The notes under the pieces were generated by a model, which did no database searches, was not told where the DNA came from, and worked only from the letters and a program-made list of their open reading frames with translations. A stretch of DNA of 64,000 nt from Nocardia albiluteola (GTDB taxonomy: Bacteria; Actinomycetota; Actinomycetes; Mycobacteriales; Mycobacteriaceae). A program made the translations under genes and the position numbers. The number at the start of each line of letters is the position of its first letter. The first letter of the stretch is position 1. The stretch is from the NCBI RefSeq assembly GCF_018860155.1, contig NZ_JAHKNI010000005.1:496001-560000 (forward strand), given 5' to 3'. Below are positions 18,630 to 26,870 of this stretch, piece by piece.

Positions 18630-19364
18630 GTGACGACTTCACGACCTTCAGTGAAAGAAGCAGATTCCACGGCCCGCTACGGCACCCTCGATGCCGTCGA
18701 GTTCGATGCAGCCGAGCAACCTGCGGCAGACCAGCCCAAGACACCTGTTGCGGACATCGTAGTCAAGGGACGAAACGTCGAGGTTCCCGATCACTTCCGA
18801 ATTCATGTGGCGGACAAGTTATCTCGACTGGAACGCTTCGATCCGCTGATCTATCTGTTCGATGTCGAACTCTTCCACGAACGCAACCGCCGCCAACGCA
18901 AGAGTTGCCAGCGGGTGGAGATCACCGCCCGCGGCAAGGGGCCGATCGTGCGTTCGGAAGCCTGTGCCGACAGCTTCTATGCTGCCCTCGAGTCGGCAAC
19001 GGAAAAGCTGGAGAGCAGGCTGCGCCGCAGCAAGGACCGCCGGCGCGTGCACTACGGCGAGAAGACGCCGGTCTCGGTGGCCGAGGCCACGGCCGACCTC
19101 GTCGACGACACACTGATGATGGGGAACGGCGCCCTACCGCACGAACACACGTCGCAGGACCTGGAATCGGCCGACTACGCCGGTCCCGGGCACATCGTGC
19201 GGACCAAGGTGCACCCCGCCGCCCCGATGTCCGTCGACGACGCGCTCTACCAGATGGAGCTCGTCGGCCACGATTTCTTCCTCTTCCACGACCGTGAGAC
19301 CGACCGACCGTCGGTGGTCTATCGTCGTCACGCCTTCGACTACGGCCTGATCCGGCTGGCGTAG
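18630..19364 (+). CDS. hpf: Ribosome hibernation promoting factor, long form
   Basis: A 244-residue long-form HPF/RaiA protein that binds the 30S decoding centre and, through its C-terminal domain, pairs ribosomes in stasis. The N-terminal domain has ADIVVKGRNVEVPDHFRIHVADKLSRLER; the linker holds RRSKDRRRVHYGEKTP. The C-terminal dimerisation domain has PMSVDDALYQMELVGHDFFLFHD and RRHAFDYGLIRL. GTG 18630 follows GGGAGG at 5 bp; ATG 18594 is an alternative without a ribosome site. The first 35 residues are not conserved. Confidence 0.93.
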   Translation: MTTSRPSVKEADSTARYGTLDAVEFDAAEQPAADQPKTPVADIVVKGRNVEVPDHFRIHVADKLSRLERFDPLIYLFDVELFHERNRRQRKSCQRVEITARGKGPIVRSEACADSFYAALESATEKLESRLRRSKDRRRVHYGEKTPVSVAEATADLVDDTLMMGNGALPHEHTSQDLESADYAGPGHIVRTKVHPAAPMSVDDALYQMELVGHDFFLFHDRETDRPSVVYRRHAFDYGLIRLA

Positions 19365-19376
19365 TAGAACTCGAAT

Positions 19377-19414
19377 GCGGCCGGGATCCCTACCGGGATC
19401 CCGGCCGCGTTTTG
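19377..19414 (+). terminator. Strong intrinsic terminator after hpf
   Basis: A perfect 14-bp stem (19377-19390 with 19395-19408), loop TACC, then GTTTTG. It lies 13 bp after the hpf stop. Confidence 0.88.
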
Positions 19415-19540
19415 TGGTAAAGGGCCGCGCAACAACTGATTTCGTGCGTACATGGGTAACTTGCCGGGCACGGGCCCACCGAGAGCGCGCCGCCTTCCGC
19501 GGGCCCGACGAGCAAGTCTCGCGGCATGCAACGGCACGCT

Positions 19541-19612
19541 GAAGTCCCGGGGAGGCGGGGGAGCAGTCCCGGGGAGGCGGGGAGCAGTCTCGGGAAGGCG
19601 GGGGAGCCGAGC
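19541..19612. repeat. Three short GC-rich direct repeats next to bluB stop
   Basis: The word AGTCCCGGGGAGGCGGGG recurs at about 23-bp steps, the third copy with two changes. It borders the bluB stop. No function is visible. Confidence 0.6.
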
Positions 19613-19613
19613 C

Positions 19614-20258
19614 CTAGTACCGTTCCCAGTGGACGGCCTCGGACAACGGCCTGCGGTCGCGCCAGCCGAACCGCTCCAGGTCGGGAACCTTCTGGAACTC
19701 GCGCACGGGGCCGACGCACAGCCACGCGACGGGGCGGATGCCCGCCGGCAGCTGCATGAGCTCGGTCAGCACGGGGGAGTCGTAGAAGCTCACCCAGCCG
19801 ACGCCGATGCCCTCGGCGGTCGCGGCCAGCCACAGGTTCTGGATGGCCAGAATCGTGGAGTACAGGCCCGTCTCCGGGACCGTCGCGCGGCCCAGGATCT
19901 GCGGTCCGCCGCGGCTGTCGTCGTGGGTCACAACGATGCCGGTGCCGCTCTCGGTGATGCCCTCGATCTTGATCGGATCGAAGGTGCGGGCCCGCTCGGG
20001 CGGCAGCGACGCGTGGAATTCCTTGCGCTTGTCCGCGACATGCGTGGCGAACCGGCTCAGCGTGTCCGGATCGCGCACGATGACGAAATCCCACGGCTGG
20101 GAATTGCCCACGCTGGGTGCGCGGTGCGCGGCGTCCAGCAGCCGCATCAGCGTGGCGTCATCGACGAGTTCCCCGGTGAATTCGGCTCGCACATCACGCC
20201 GCCGCCGAATCACCTCGTAGATGTTGTGCTCTTCATCCATGGGGTGCTCTGTCAACAT
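19614..20258 (-). CDS. bluB: 5,6-dimethylbenzimidazole synthase (BluB), nitroreductase family
   Basis: A 214-residue flavin enzyme that breaks down FMN to the lower ligand of cobalamin. Features typical of BluB are YEVIRRRRDVRAEFTGELV near the N-terminus, LLDAAHRAPSVGNSQPWDFVIV (flavin contact), and LWLAATAEGIGVGWVSFYD. ATG 20258 is chosen for an AAGG ribosome site; ATG 20240 would shorten it by six residues. It stands alone on the minus strand, with hpf convergent and the desaturase cluster upstream. No cobalamin riboswitch was recognised in the 246 bp before it. Confidence 0.87.
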   Translation of the reverse strand: MLTEHPMDEEHNIYEVIRRRRDVRAEFTGELVDDATLMRLLDAAHRAPSVGNSQPWDFVIVRDPDTLSRFATHVADKRKEFHASLPPERARTFDPIKIEGITESGTGIVVTHDDSRGGPQILGRATVPETGLYSTILAIQNLWLAATAEGIGVGWVSFYDSPVLTELMQLPAGIRPVAWLCVGPVREFQKVPDLERFGWRDRRPLSEAVHWERY

Positions 20259-20371
20259 GTGTACCTTCAGCCAATCGCACTGGTAACCGCAAAACATCAC
20301 CAGTCAACCAGAGGGTTGCTTTCCACTGTCGAGGAACCCTCGAATTTCGCTCGTACCGTGACATGTGAGGC

Positions 20372-20400
20372 GCACCCCGTCCCGATCGGGAACGGGGTGC
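20372..20400 (-). terminator. Hairpin after the desaturase gene cluster
   Basis: GCACCCCGT and ACGGGGTGC enclose an inner palindrome CCCGATCGGG, giving a compact hairpin between the last desaturase and bluB. Confidence 0.6.
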
Positions 20401-20504
20401 ACGGGCATTGCGGCGACCCGCCCCGTCCCGCAGGCACGTTCGTGGCCGCGATCGAGCGGAGTGGGCTCGGGCGCCCGAGACATGCCCGAATACCGTTGCG
20501 CCCC

Positions 20505-21758
20505 TTAGCCGACCGGCACCGCGCGCCGCGCTTCGGCGATGCGGCGGCGGCCCTGCTTCAGGGCGGTGCGCAGGCCGCGGCGGCGGCCGGTGCTGGGATC
20601 GATCTCGGCGGTGCCGCCGAAGACGCGCTCGGACTTGGTCTCCGGGGCGTCGTCGGTGCTGCGGCGCAGATACTTGTTGGGCAGCGACAGCTTGATGATG
20701 GTGCGCCACGACTTGCCGTACTGCACCGGCAGCGAACCGGTGGTGTAGGGCAGGTCGTACTTGTCGCACAGTTCGCGCACCCGCACGGCGATGGAGGCCA
20801 GGCGGTTGCTGGGCAGATCGGGGAACAGGTGGTGCTCGATCTGGTGCGACAGATTGCCGGTCATGAAGTGCAGCAGCGGGCCGCCGGAAATGTTTGCGCT
20901 GCCGAGCATCTGGCGCAGATACCACTGGCCCTGGGTTTCGCCGTCGATATCGGCCTTGGTGAATTTCTCGGCGCCGTCGGGGAAGTGGCCGCAGAAGATC
21001 ACCGCATTGGTCCAGATATTGCGGATGATGTTGGCCGTTAGATTGGCGGTCAGCGTGGTCAGGAACGACGGTCCGGTCAGCAGCGGGAAGATCACGTAGT
21101 CCTTGGCGACCTGCTTGCCGACCTTCTTCAGGACCATGCGGCGGTCTTCCTCGAACTGCATCCGCTCGGGGCTGTCGGGCGCCCACTTCTTCTTGGCGAC
21201 CTTGCCGAGCTCGAGGTGCTGGATCGCGACGCCGTATTCGAAGAACATCTGCAGCAGCAGGTTGTAGACCGGCTGGCCGAGATAGAACGGCGACCAGCGC
21301 TGGTCGCGGGTGACGCGCAGCAGGCCGTAGCCGATGTCGTCGTCCATGCCCAGCACGTTGGTGTACTTGTGGTGCAGGAAATTGTGGGTGATCTTCCAGT
21401 GCGCGGAGGGGCCGACGTTGTCCCATTCCCAGGCCGAGGAGTGGATTTCCGGATCGTTCATCCAGTCCCACTGGCCGTGCATGACGTTGTGGCCGATCTC
21501 CATGTTCTCGATGATCTTGGCCGTGCTCAGCAGCGCGACGCCGGCCAGCCACGCGGGCGGCAGAAAGCTCGCGAACAACACCGCGCGGCCGCTGATCTCC
21601 AGCGCGCGCTGCAGACGGATCACATTGCGGATGTACCGGGCATCGCGCTGACCGCGGGAGGCTTCGATTTCACGCCGGATCGAATCCAGCTCGGCACCGA
21701 TCGCCTCTACGTCCTCCGGGGTGAGGTGCGCGTATTCCTTGACATCCGAGATCGCCAT
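20505..21758 (-). CDS. Membrane acyl-CoA delta-9 desaturase (DesA3-like), paralogue 1
   Basis: A 417-residue membrane di-iron fatty acyl desaturase similar to DesA3 of M. tuberculosis, which makes oleoyl-CoA from stearoyl-CoA. The three histidine boxes are HNVMHGQ, HNFLHHKYTN and HQIEHHLFPDLPSNR, with hydrophobic segments near residues 60-85 and 205-240. Electrons should come from the ferredoxin-type reductase encoded upstream. It is the downstream member of two adjacent related genes and lacks the long charged tail of the other. ATG 21758; the promoter region contains the GGTTACGGC palindrome shared by the cluster. Confidence 0.92.
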   Translation of the reverse strand: MAISDVKEYAHLTPEDVEAIGAELDSIRREIEASRGQRDARYIRNVIRLQRALEISGRAVLFASFLPPAWLAGVALLSTAKIIENMEIGHNVMHGQWDWMNDPEIHSSAWEWDNVGPSAHWKITHNFLHHKYTNVLGMDDDIGYGLLRVTRDQRWSPFYLGQPVYNLLLQMFFEYGVAIQHLELGKVAKKKWAPDSPERMQFEEDRRMVLKKVGKQVAKDYVIFPLLTGPSFLTTLTANLTANIIRNIWTNAVIFCGHFPDGAEKFTKADIDGETQGQWYLRQMLGSANISGGPLLHFMTGNLSHQIEHHLFPDLPSNRLASIAVRVRELCDKYDLPYTTGSLPVQYGKSWRTIIKLSLPNKYLRRSTDDAPETKSERVFGGTAEIDPSTGRRRGLRTALKQGRRRIAEARRAVPVG

Positions 21759-21771
21759 GCCGGTTACACTA

Positions 21772-21796
21772 CCGTAGGTTACGGCTCCGTAGGTTA
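21772..21796 (-). promoter_or_regulatory. Candidate operator upstream of desaturase 1
   Basis: CCGTA-GGT-TACGG (21772-21784) is a perfect palindrome and is followed by a second half copy CCGTAGGTTA (21787-21796). It lies 13-38 bp before the start codon. The 9-mer GGTTACGGC (21777-21785) also occurs at 23305 and 24613, each before a gene of the same lipid cluster. Confidence 0.5.
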
Positions 21797-21855
21797 TCTC
21801 GGGATCGGTTCACAACTGTGGCGTACGCCGCATTGTGATCGTAGACAACATGTGC

Positions 21856-23301
21856 TTAGTCGACCCGGCGCGACCGCCGCCGCCGCCGTATCCGCCACAG
21901 CGCCCGTTCCCGCAGCGCGCGGCGGCGCAACAGCTGCTGCTCCTCGCGCGCCCGGTCCTGAAGGGCCTGGGTGGCCTCGATGAGAGCCTGTTGCTCGGTG
22001 CGCGCCTTCTCCTGCAGGGCCAGCTTCTCGTGCCGCGCCTTCTCCCGCAATGCCACCTTGGCCTCGGCCAGGGCCGAGCGCAGGCCGCGCCGCTCGCCGG
22101 TGTGCGGATCGATGCCGGGCCAATGCGTCTCCGCCCAGTGCTCGGTGCTCGGCAGCGCGGGCAGCGACAGGCCCGCGAACATGCGCTCGGAGGAGGTCTC
22201 GGGCGCGTCGTCGGAGGTGCGGCGCAGGAACCGGTCGGGCAGGGCCAGCTTGTGGATGGTCCGGAAGGCCAGCAGATACTGCTTGCCCAGCGATCCGGTG
22301 GTGTAGGGCAGATCGTATTTGTCGCACAGTTCGCGCACCTGCTCCGAGATCTCCGGGTACCGGCTGCTCGGAATGTCCGGGAACAGGTGGTGCTCGATCT
22401 GATAGCAGAGATTGCCGCTCATGAAGGCCATGACCGGACCCGCCGTGAAATTGGCGCTGCCCAGCATTTGCCGCAGATACCACTCGCCGCGGGTCTCGGT
22501 CTCGAACTGTTCCTCGGTGAATTTCTCCGCGCCGTCCGGGAAATGGCCGCAGAAGATCACCGCGTAGGCCCACAGGTTGCGGACCAGATTCGCCGTGGCA
22601 TTGGCCTTCAGCGTCTGCTTCCATGCCGGCCCGGTGAGTGCCGGATAGATCACGAAATCCTTGACAACCTGCCGCCCGGCCTTGCGGAAGAATGCCTTGT
22701 TCGGCTCCGACAGCAGCTGCGTGGGGTCCACGTCCAGCTGCGCCTTCTCCGCCGCCAGATCGTGCAGGGCGATGCCCCATTCGAAGGTCGCCGCGAGGAC
22801 GAGATTGGCCAGGGGCTGAATCAGATGCACCGGCCGCCACTGCTCGTCCCGGGTCATCCGCAGGATGCCGAAGCCCAGATCCTCATCCTTGCCCAGCATG
22901 TTGGTGTAGGTGTGGTGGGAGTAGTTGTGGGCTCGCTTCCACTGCCCGGAGGTGCCCGTCATATCCCACTCCCAGGTGGTGGAGTGGATCTCCGGGTCGT
23001 TCATCCAGTCCCACTGCCCGTGGCTGATGTTGTGCCCGAGCTCCATGTTCTCGATGATCTTGGCAACTGCCAGCATGGCCGTTCCGGCCAGCCACGCGGT
23101 GCGCCGCTTACCGGCGAACAGGGTGGCGCGGCCCGCGGTCTCCAGAATGCGCTGAGCTCGGATGGACCGCCGGATGTACTTCGCGTCGTTCTCGCCCAGC
23201 GACAGCTCGACCGTGCGCCGGATGGTATCGAGCTCGTGTCCGAGCGTTTCGATATCGGCCGCGGTGAGGTGGGAGAACGCCTTGATGTCGGTGATTGCCA
23301 C
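21856..23301 (-). CDS. Membrane acyl-CoA desaturase, paralogue 2 with charged C-terminal tail
   Basis: A 481-residue relative of the next desaturase. The histidine boxes are HNISHGQ, HNYSHHTYTN and HQIEHHLFPDIPSSR (the last preceded by GNLCY). The body matches the shorter paralogue segment by segment. From about residue 405 it carries a roughly 70-residue extension rich in Ala, Glu, Lys and Arg (EKARHEKLALQEKARTEQ and similar), predicted as coiled coil, ending in an Arg-rich tail. The start is GTG 23301, aligned with the MAIxDxK start of the paralogue. The extension could be for oligomerisation or binding the reductase; this is inference. Confidence 0.9.
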   Translation of the reverse strand: MAITDIKAFSHLTAADIETLGHELDTIRRTVELSLGENDAKYIRRSIRAQRILETAGRATLFAGKRRTAWLAGTAMLAVAKIIENMELGHNISHGQWDWMNDPEIHSTTWEWDMTGTSGQWKRAHNYSHHTYTNMLGKDEDLGFGILRMTRDEQWRPVHLIQPLANLVLAATFEWGIALHDLAAEKAQLDVDPTQLLSEPNKAFFRKAGRQVVKDFVIYPALTGPAWKQTLKANATANLVRNLWAYAVIFCGHFPDGAEKFTEEQFETETRGEWYLRQMLGSANFTAGPVMAFMSGNLCYQIEHHLFPDIPSSRYPEISEQVRELCDKYDLPYTTGSLGKQYLLAFRTIHKLALPDRFLRRTSDDAPETSSERMFAGLSLPALPSTEHWAETHWPGIDPHTGERRGLRSALAEAKVALREKARHEKLALQEKARTEQQALIEATQALQDRAREEQQLLRRRALRERALWRIRRRRRSRRVD

Positions 23302-23304
23302 AGT

Positions 23305-23313
23305 GGTTACGGC
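23305..23313 (-). promoter_or_regulatory. GGTTACGGC motif upstream of desaturase 2
   Basis: A copy of the 9-mer shared by the three lipid genes, only 4 bp before the GTG start. If bound by a regulator here it would block translation initiation or overlap a leaderless start. Confidence 0.4.
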
Positions 23314-23407
23314 TGCCTTTGCTTCGCCCCTAGGAATGGTGCTGTTAATCGAGAGTAGCCGGTTCCGGTGTCCGGTCGCTTACGTGCCGACCACGTCTTG
23401 ACGTGTC

Positions 23408-24583
23408 TCACACGTCGAGCGTGCAGTCACCGGCAGCCGCCGAAATGCACGTCTGGATCTTTTCCCCGGCCTGGTGCTCGGTGCCGTTGCGCAGATCGCG
23501 GGCGTGCCCGTCGGTGAGGGCGACCACGCAGGTCTGGCAGATGCCCATCCGGCAGCCGAACGGCATCTGCACGCCCGCGTCCTCGCCGGCCTGCATCAGC
23601 GTGGTGGCGCCGTCGACCCGCACGCTGCGGCCGGTGCGCGCGAAGGTGACGGTGCCGCCCTCGCCGACCGCCGAACGCTCCACCTCGAACCGCTCGATGT
23701 GCAGATTCTCATTGGAACCCACTGCGGCCCAATGGGTTTCGATGTCGTTGAGCATGTCCAGCGGGCCGCACGCCCAGGTCTGGCGCTCGCGCCAGTCGGG
23801 GTACAGCTCGTCCAGGCTCGCCAGCGAGAACTTGCCCCGCTCACCGGTCAGGTTCACGTGCGAGGTGAAGCTGGGGTGGCGGTCGTGCAGGGCGCGCAGC
23901 TCCTCGCCGAACATCACGTCCGCCTCGGTGCGCGCGGAGTGCACGTGCACCACGTCGGTCACCGCGCCGCGGCGATCCATCGTCCGCAGCATCGCCATCA
24001 CCGGCGTGATGCCGCTGCCCGCGGTGAGGAACAGCACCTTGGCCGGCGTCGGCTCGGGCAGCACGAAACCGCCCTGCGGCGCGGCCAGGCGCACGATCGT
24101 GCCCGCGGGCACGCCGTTGACAAGGTGGCTGGACAGGAAACCCTCCGGCATCGCCTTGACGGCGATGGAAATGAGCCGCTTGGCGCGATTGTCCGGATCG
24201 GTCCAGTCCGGCGGGCTGGTCAGCGAGTATGAGCGCCAGTGCCAGCGGCCCTCGATCAGGACCCCGATGCCGATGTACTGCCCCGGGGTGAACCGGAAGT
24301 CGAAACCCCAGCCCGGCTTGATTACCAGCGTGACCGAATCGGCGGTCTCCGAGCGCACATCCACGATCCGCCCGCGCAGCTCGCGCGCGGACCACAGGGG
24401 ATTGACCAGGTGCAGATAGTCGTCCGGGAGCAAGGGGGTGGTGACGCGCGCGGCCGCGCCGCGCAGCGCGTCGAGCCGGGTGCGGCCGGCCATCTTCGCC
24501 TCGGCGACCGGGGCCTCCAGCCATGCCCGAACGCCTTGTACCGATTTCAAGACCATCGTGCGAATGCTCATTCCTATGATCAT
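23408..24583 (-). CDS. Ferredoxin-type NAD(P)H oxidoreductase, desaturase electron donor (Rv3230c-like)
   Basis: A 391-residue flavin and 2Fe-2S reductase. Order: an N-terminal lead, FAD domain with WRSYSLTSPP, NAD(P) domain with LTAGSGITPVMAMLRTM and ACGPLDML, and a C-terminal plant-type ferredoxin domain with CRMGICQTCV plus a final Cys in IQTCIS. In M. tuberculosis the equivalent protein passes electrons to DesA3, and the two genes are neighbours there too. The start is taken at ATG 24583; ATG 24571 is equally possible since neither has a clear ribosome site. The upstream gap contains the GGTTACGGC motif. Confidence 0.92.
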   Translation of the reverse strand: MIIGMSIRTMVLKSVQGVRAWLEAPVAEAKMAGRTRLDALRGAAARVTTPLLPDDYLHLVNPLWSARELRGRIVDVRSETADSVTLVIKPGWGFDFRFTPGQYIGIGVLIEGRWHWRSYSLTSPPDWTDPDNRAKRLISIAVKAMPEGFLSSHLVNGVPAGTIVRLAAPQGGFVLPEPTPAKVLFLTAGSGITPVMAMLRTMDRRGAVTDVVHVHSARTEADVMFGEELRALHDRHPSFTSHVNLTGERGKFSLASLDELYPDWRERQTWACGPLDMLNDIETHWAAVGSNENLHIERFEVERSAVGEGGTVTFARTGRSVRVDGATTLMQAGEDAGVQMPFGCRMGICQTCVVALTDGHARDLRNGTEHQAGEKIQTCISAAAGDCTLDV

Positions 24584-24612
24584 GCGCCGTCCGGGCGCAG
24601 CCTTCGCAGCAA

Positions 24613-24632
24613 GGTTACGGCATCGTAGGTTA
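24613..24632 (-). promoter_or_regulatory. Candidate operator upstream of the reductase gene
   Basis: GGTTACGGC (24613-24621) is followed at once by ATCGTAGGTTA, giving two opposed half sites as in front of desaturase 1. It lies 30-49 bp before the start. Confidence 0.45.
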
Positions 24633-24682
24633 GGGCGTACATGGTGCAGGCCACAGTGAGTGTCGTGCCTGGTGGTGAGCCT

Positions 24683-25270
24683 TTACAGCAGTTCCAGCAG
24701 GAAGGGGAGCTCCTGCGGGGCGTACCAGGCCAGCTGGTGGTCCTCGGCGTCGCCGAGCACGAATTCGGCGTCCTCGTCGCCGATGTCGGCGGCATCGACC
24801 ACGTCGACGGCCTTGGCCACCGCCGGCTCGGCCTCGGCCAGGTCGACGTGCACCGAGGCGATCTGCTTGTAGGTGACCGCGGCCGACAGGCGCACCACGG
24901 CGTCGTCGAGGTTAGGGCGCAGGGTCGCGCCGGTCACGTCGGCGGCGATCACCGCCCGCCGGTAGACCGGGCTCGAGTAGGGGCCGTCGTCGCCGGCCTC
25001 GTCGGGGTCCTCGCCCGCCATGAACGCCGCCTCGCGGTCGTTGGCTAGCAGCCGCAGCGCCGCCCGCGCCGCCTCGATCATCGCGACCTCGGCCAATTCC
25101 TCGTCGTCACCGGAGGCGTAGGCCTCGCGCAGCGCGGGGGTCACGGCGAAGGCGAGGTCGTTGATCGCCCGGATCTCGCGATCGGCCACCAGCGTGCGCA
25201 GCATCGGGATGGTCGCCGGGATGTAGACCCGTAGCTTGTCCGAACCGGCCGCTTCATTGGATGCAGGCAC
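24683..25270 (-). CDS. DUF6912-type protein (Rv3231c-like)
   Basis: A 195-residue conserved actinobacterial protein of unknown function. It opens with RVYIPATIPMLRTLVADREI after a short lead and has an acidic helix (REAYASGDDEELAEVAMIEAARAAL). Its C-half, with YRRAVIAADVT and a run of DDAVVRLSAAVTYKQIASVHVD, suggests an alpha/beta fold. GTG 25270 overlaps the upstream gene by 17 bp, so the two are probably translated together. In M. tuberculosis the equivalent gene sits between Rv3230c and ppk2; no ppk2 is present here. Confidence 0.7.
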   Translation of the reverse strand: MPASNEAAGSDKLRVYIPATIPMLRTLVADREIRAINDLAFAVTPALREAYASGDDEELAEVAMIEAARAALRLLANDREAAFMAGEDPDEAGDDGPYSSPVYRRAVIAADVTGATLRPNLDDAVVRLSAAVTYKQIASVHVDLAEAEPAVAKAVDVVDAADIGDEDAEFVLGDAEDHQLAWYAPQELPFLLELL

Positions 25271-26711
25271 CGAGCATCTCCTCCATGGATTCGTGCACCG
25301 CCGCGGACAGCACGCCGATGTCGGCCATCGCATCGCGATCGGCATTGAGACCGTAGAACACTCGCCCGTCGTAGGACGTGATTCCGACGCTCGAAGCCTG
25401 GTTGCGCAGCAGCGGCGACACCGGATACATCTCCAGCATCCGCGCGCCGCCGATGTACATCGGCTGCTGCGGACCCGGCGCATTGGTGATCACCAGATTG
25501 AACGTGTGCTCTGCGAACGTACTCGCCGCCCGCACGCTCATCGCATGCAGACTCGCCGGGGCGAAGCCCGCCATGTGCACCAGCGTGCCCGCCCGCACAC
25601 CGCGCCGGTGCCGGGAATTGTCATCGGTGGCGTGCGCGATATGCGACAGGCGCATCACCGGATTCGGCTCGCCGATCGGCAGATCGATCAGGAACGAGGT
25701 CACCTCGCTGTCGGGGCTGTGCGGGTCGTGCTCGTCGTAGGAGGCCTTCGAATCGTTCAGGTAGACCGACATCGGCACCACCGCGCGCAGCACCGCCGAT
25801 TCGGTCAGCACCTCCCCGCGCGACTGGATGAAGATGCGTAGCGCGCCGGTCATGACCGCGAGGATGACGTCGTTGATCGAGCAGTCGAACCGCTTGTGGA
25901 TCTTGCGGTAGTCCTCAAGGTTCGTCGCGGCCACGTCGAAGCGGCGGCTGCGGGAGGTGGGGGCGTTGAACGGGCTGTCGGGCGCGGTGGTCGTGCGAAC
26001 GGCGGCGAACATGCGCCCGGCCATCTTGCCCGCGGCGTCGGCCATGGTGAAGGCGCGCGCGCCGGTGTGGCGCAGCACCTCCAGCGCCTCGGCGGGCTGG
26101 CCGGCCAGATCGGCCACCGCCATGGCCAGCAGCTCGGCGTCGGTGGGTTCGCGCCTGGGCACCCAGGCGTCGGGCGCGATCTCCCGCGGTGTCGGGCCGG
26201 TGTCCAGGATCACGTGCCCGATCTCCAGGGCGGCGGCCCCGTCGACCAGCGCCGAATGGGTCTTGGTGAAGATCGCCCGGCGGTTGTCGGACAGGCCCTC
26301 GATCAGATACATCTCCCAGAGCGGGCGGGTCTGATCCAGGGGGCGCGAGGCCAGCCGCGCGACCAGATCGAACAGCTGCTCGTCCGTGCCGGGGGCGGGC
26401 AGCGCCGAGCGTCGCACGTGATAGGTGAGGTCGAAGTGGCCGTCCTGGATCCACACCGGACGGCCCAGCTCGAACGGGACCTCGCGCACCTTGCGCCGAT
26501 AGTGCGGCACCAGCGGCAGGCGGCTGTGCACCAGCTCCACGAGCCGGTCGTAGTTCAGCGGCCCGGACGCGGCCGCCGAGTCGCGCACGATCGCCAGGGA
26601 GCCTATGTGCATCGGATTGCTGCTCGACTCGAGCCGGTAGTACGCCGTGTCCTGTGGTGTCAGCCTCGTGATCACGCTGCCTGTTGCCCCTTTCGACTCC
26701 TCGCGCTCCAT
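25254..26711 (-). CDS. WS/DGAT-family acyltransferase-like protein with degenerate active site
   Basis: A 485-residue member of the wax ester synthase/diacylglycerol acyltransferase family, similar in position to tgs3 of M. tuberculosis. The fold landmarks are present: RLTPQDTAYYRLESSSNPMH at the start, PLDQTRPLWEMYLIEGL, a central NDVILAVMTGALR, the PMSVYL segment, and the C-terminal NLVITNAPGPQQPMYIGGARM. The catalytic motif HHxxxDG reads HSALVDG (near residue 157), so the second His, the general base in this superfamily, is Ser. It may be inactive or have another function. ATG 26711. Confidence 0.85.
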   Translation of the reverse strand: MEREESKGATGSVITRLTPQDTAYYRLESSSNPMHIGSLAIVRDSAAASGPLNYDRLVELVHSRLPLVPHYRRKVREVPFELGRPVWIQDGHFDLTYHVRRSALPAPGTDEQLFDLVARLASRPLDQTRPLWEMYLIEGLSDNRRAIFTKTHSALVDGAAALEIGHVILDTGPTPREIAPDAWVPRREPTDAELLAMAVADLAGQPAEALEVLRHTGARAFTMADAAGKMAGRMFAAVRTTTAPDSPFNAPTSRSRRFDVAATNLEDYRKIHKRFDCSINDVILAVMTGALRIFIQSRGEVLTESAVLRAVVPMSVYLNDSKASYDEHDPHSPDSEVTSFLIDLPIGEPNPVMRLSHIAHATDDNSRHRRGVRAGTLVHMAGFAPASLHAMSVRAASTFAEHTFNLVITNAPGPQQPMYIGGARMLEMYPVSPLLRNQASSVGITSYDGRVFYGLNADRDAMADIGVLSAAVHESMEEMLGACIQ

Positions 26712-26870
26712 TGTGATCTGCTCACACCCGTTTGGCGCCGGGTGCGTGACATGTCGCGGAAATACCGACCCGGCGACGGGTCGCGTGGCATGCTGTGCCG
26801 AGCTGTGGATGGGGCAGGGGGAGTTGGGCCCGCATCCTTGGAGCCGACTCGATGACGAAGGGGGACGTGG

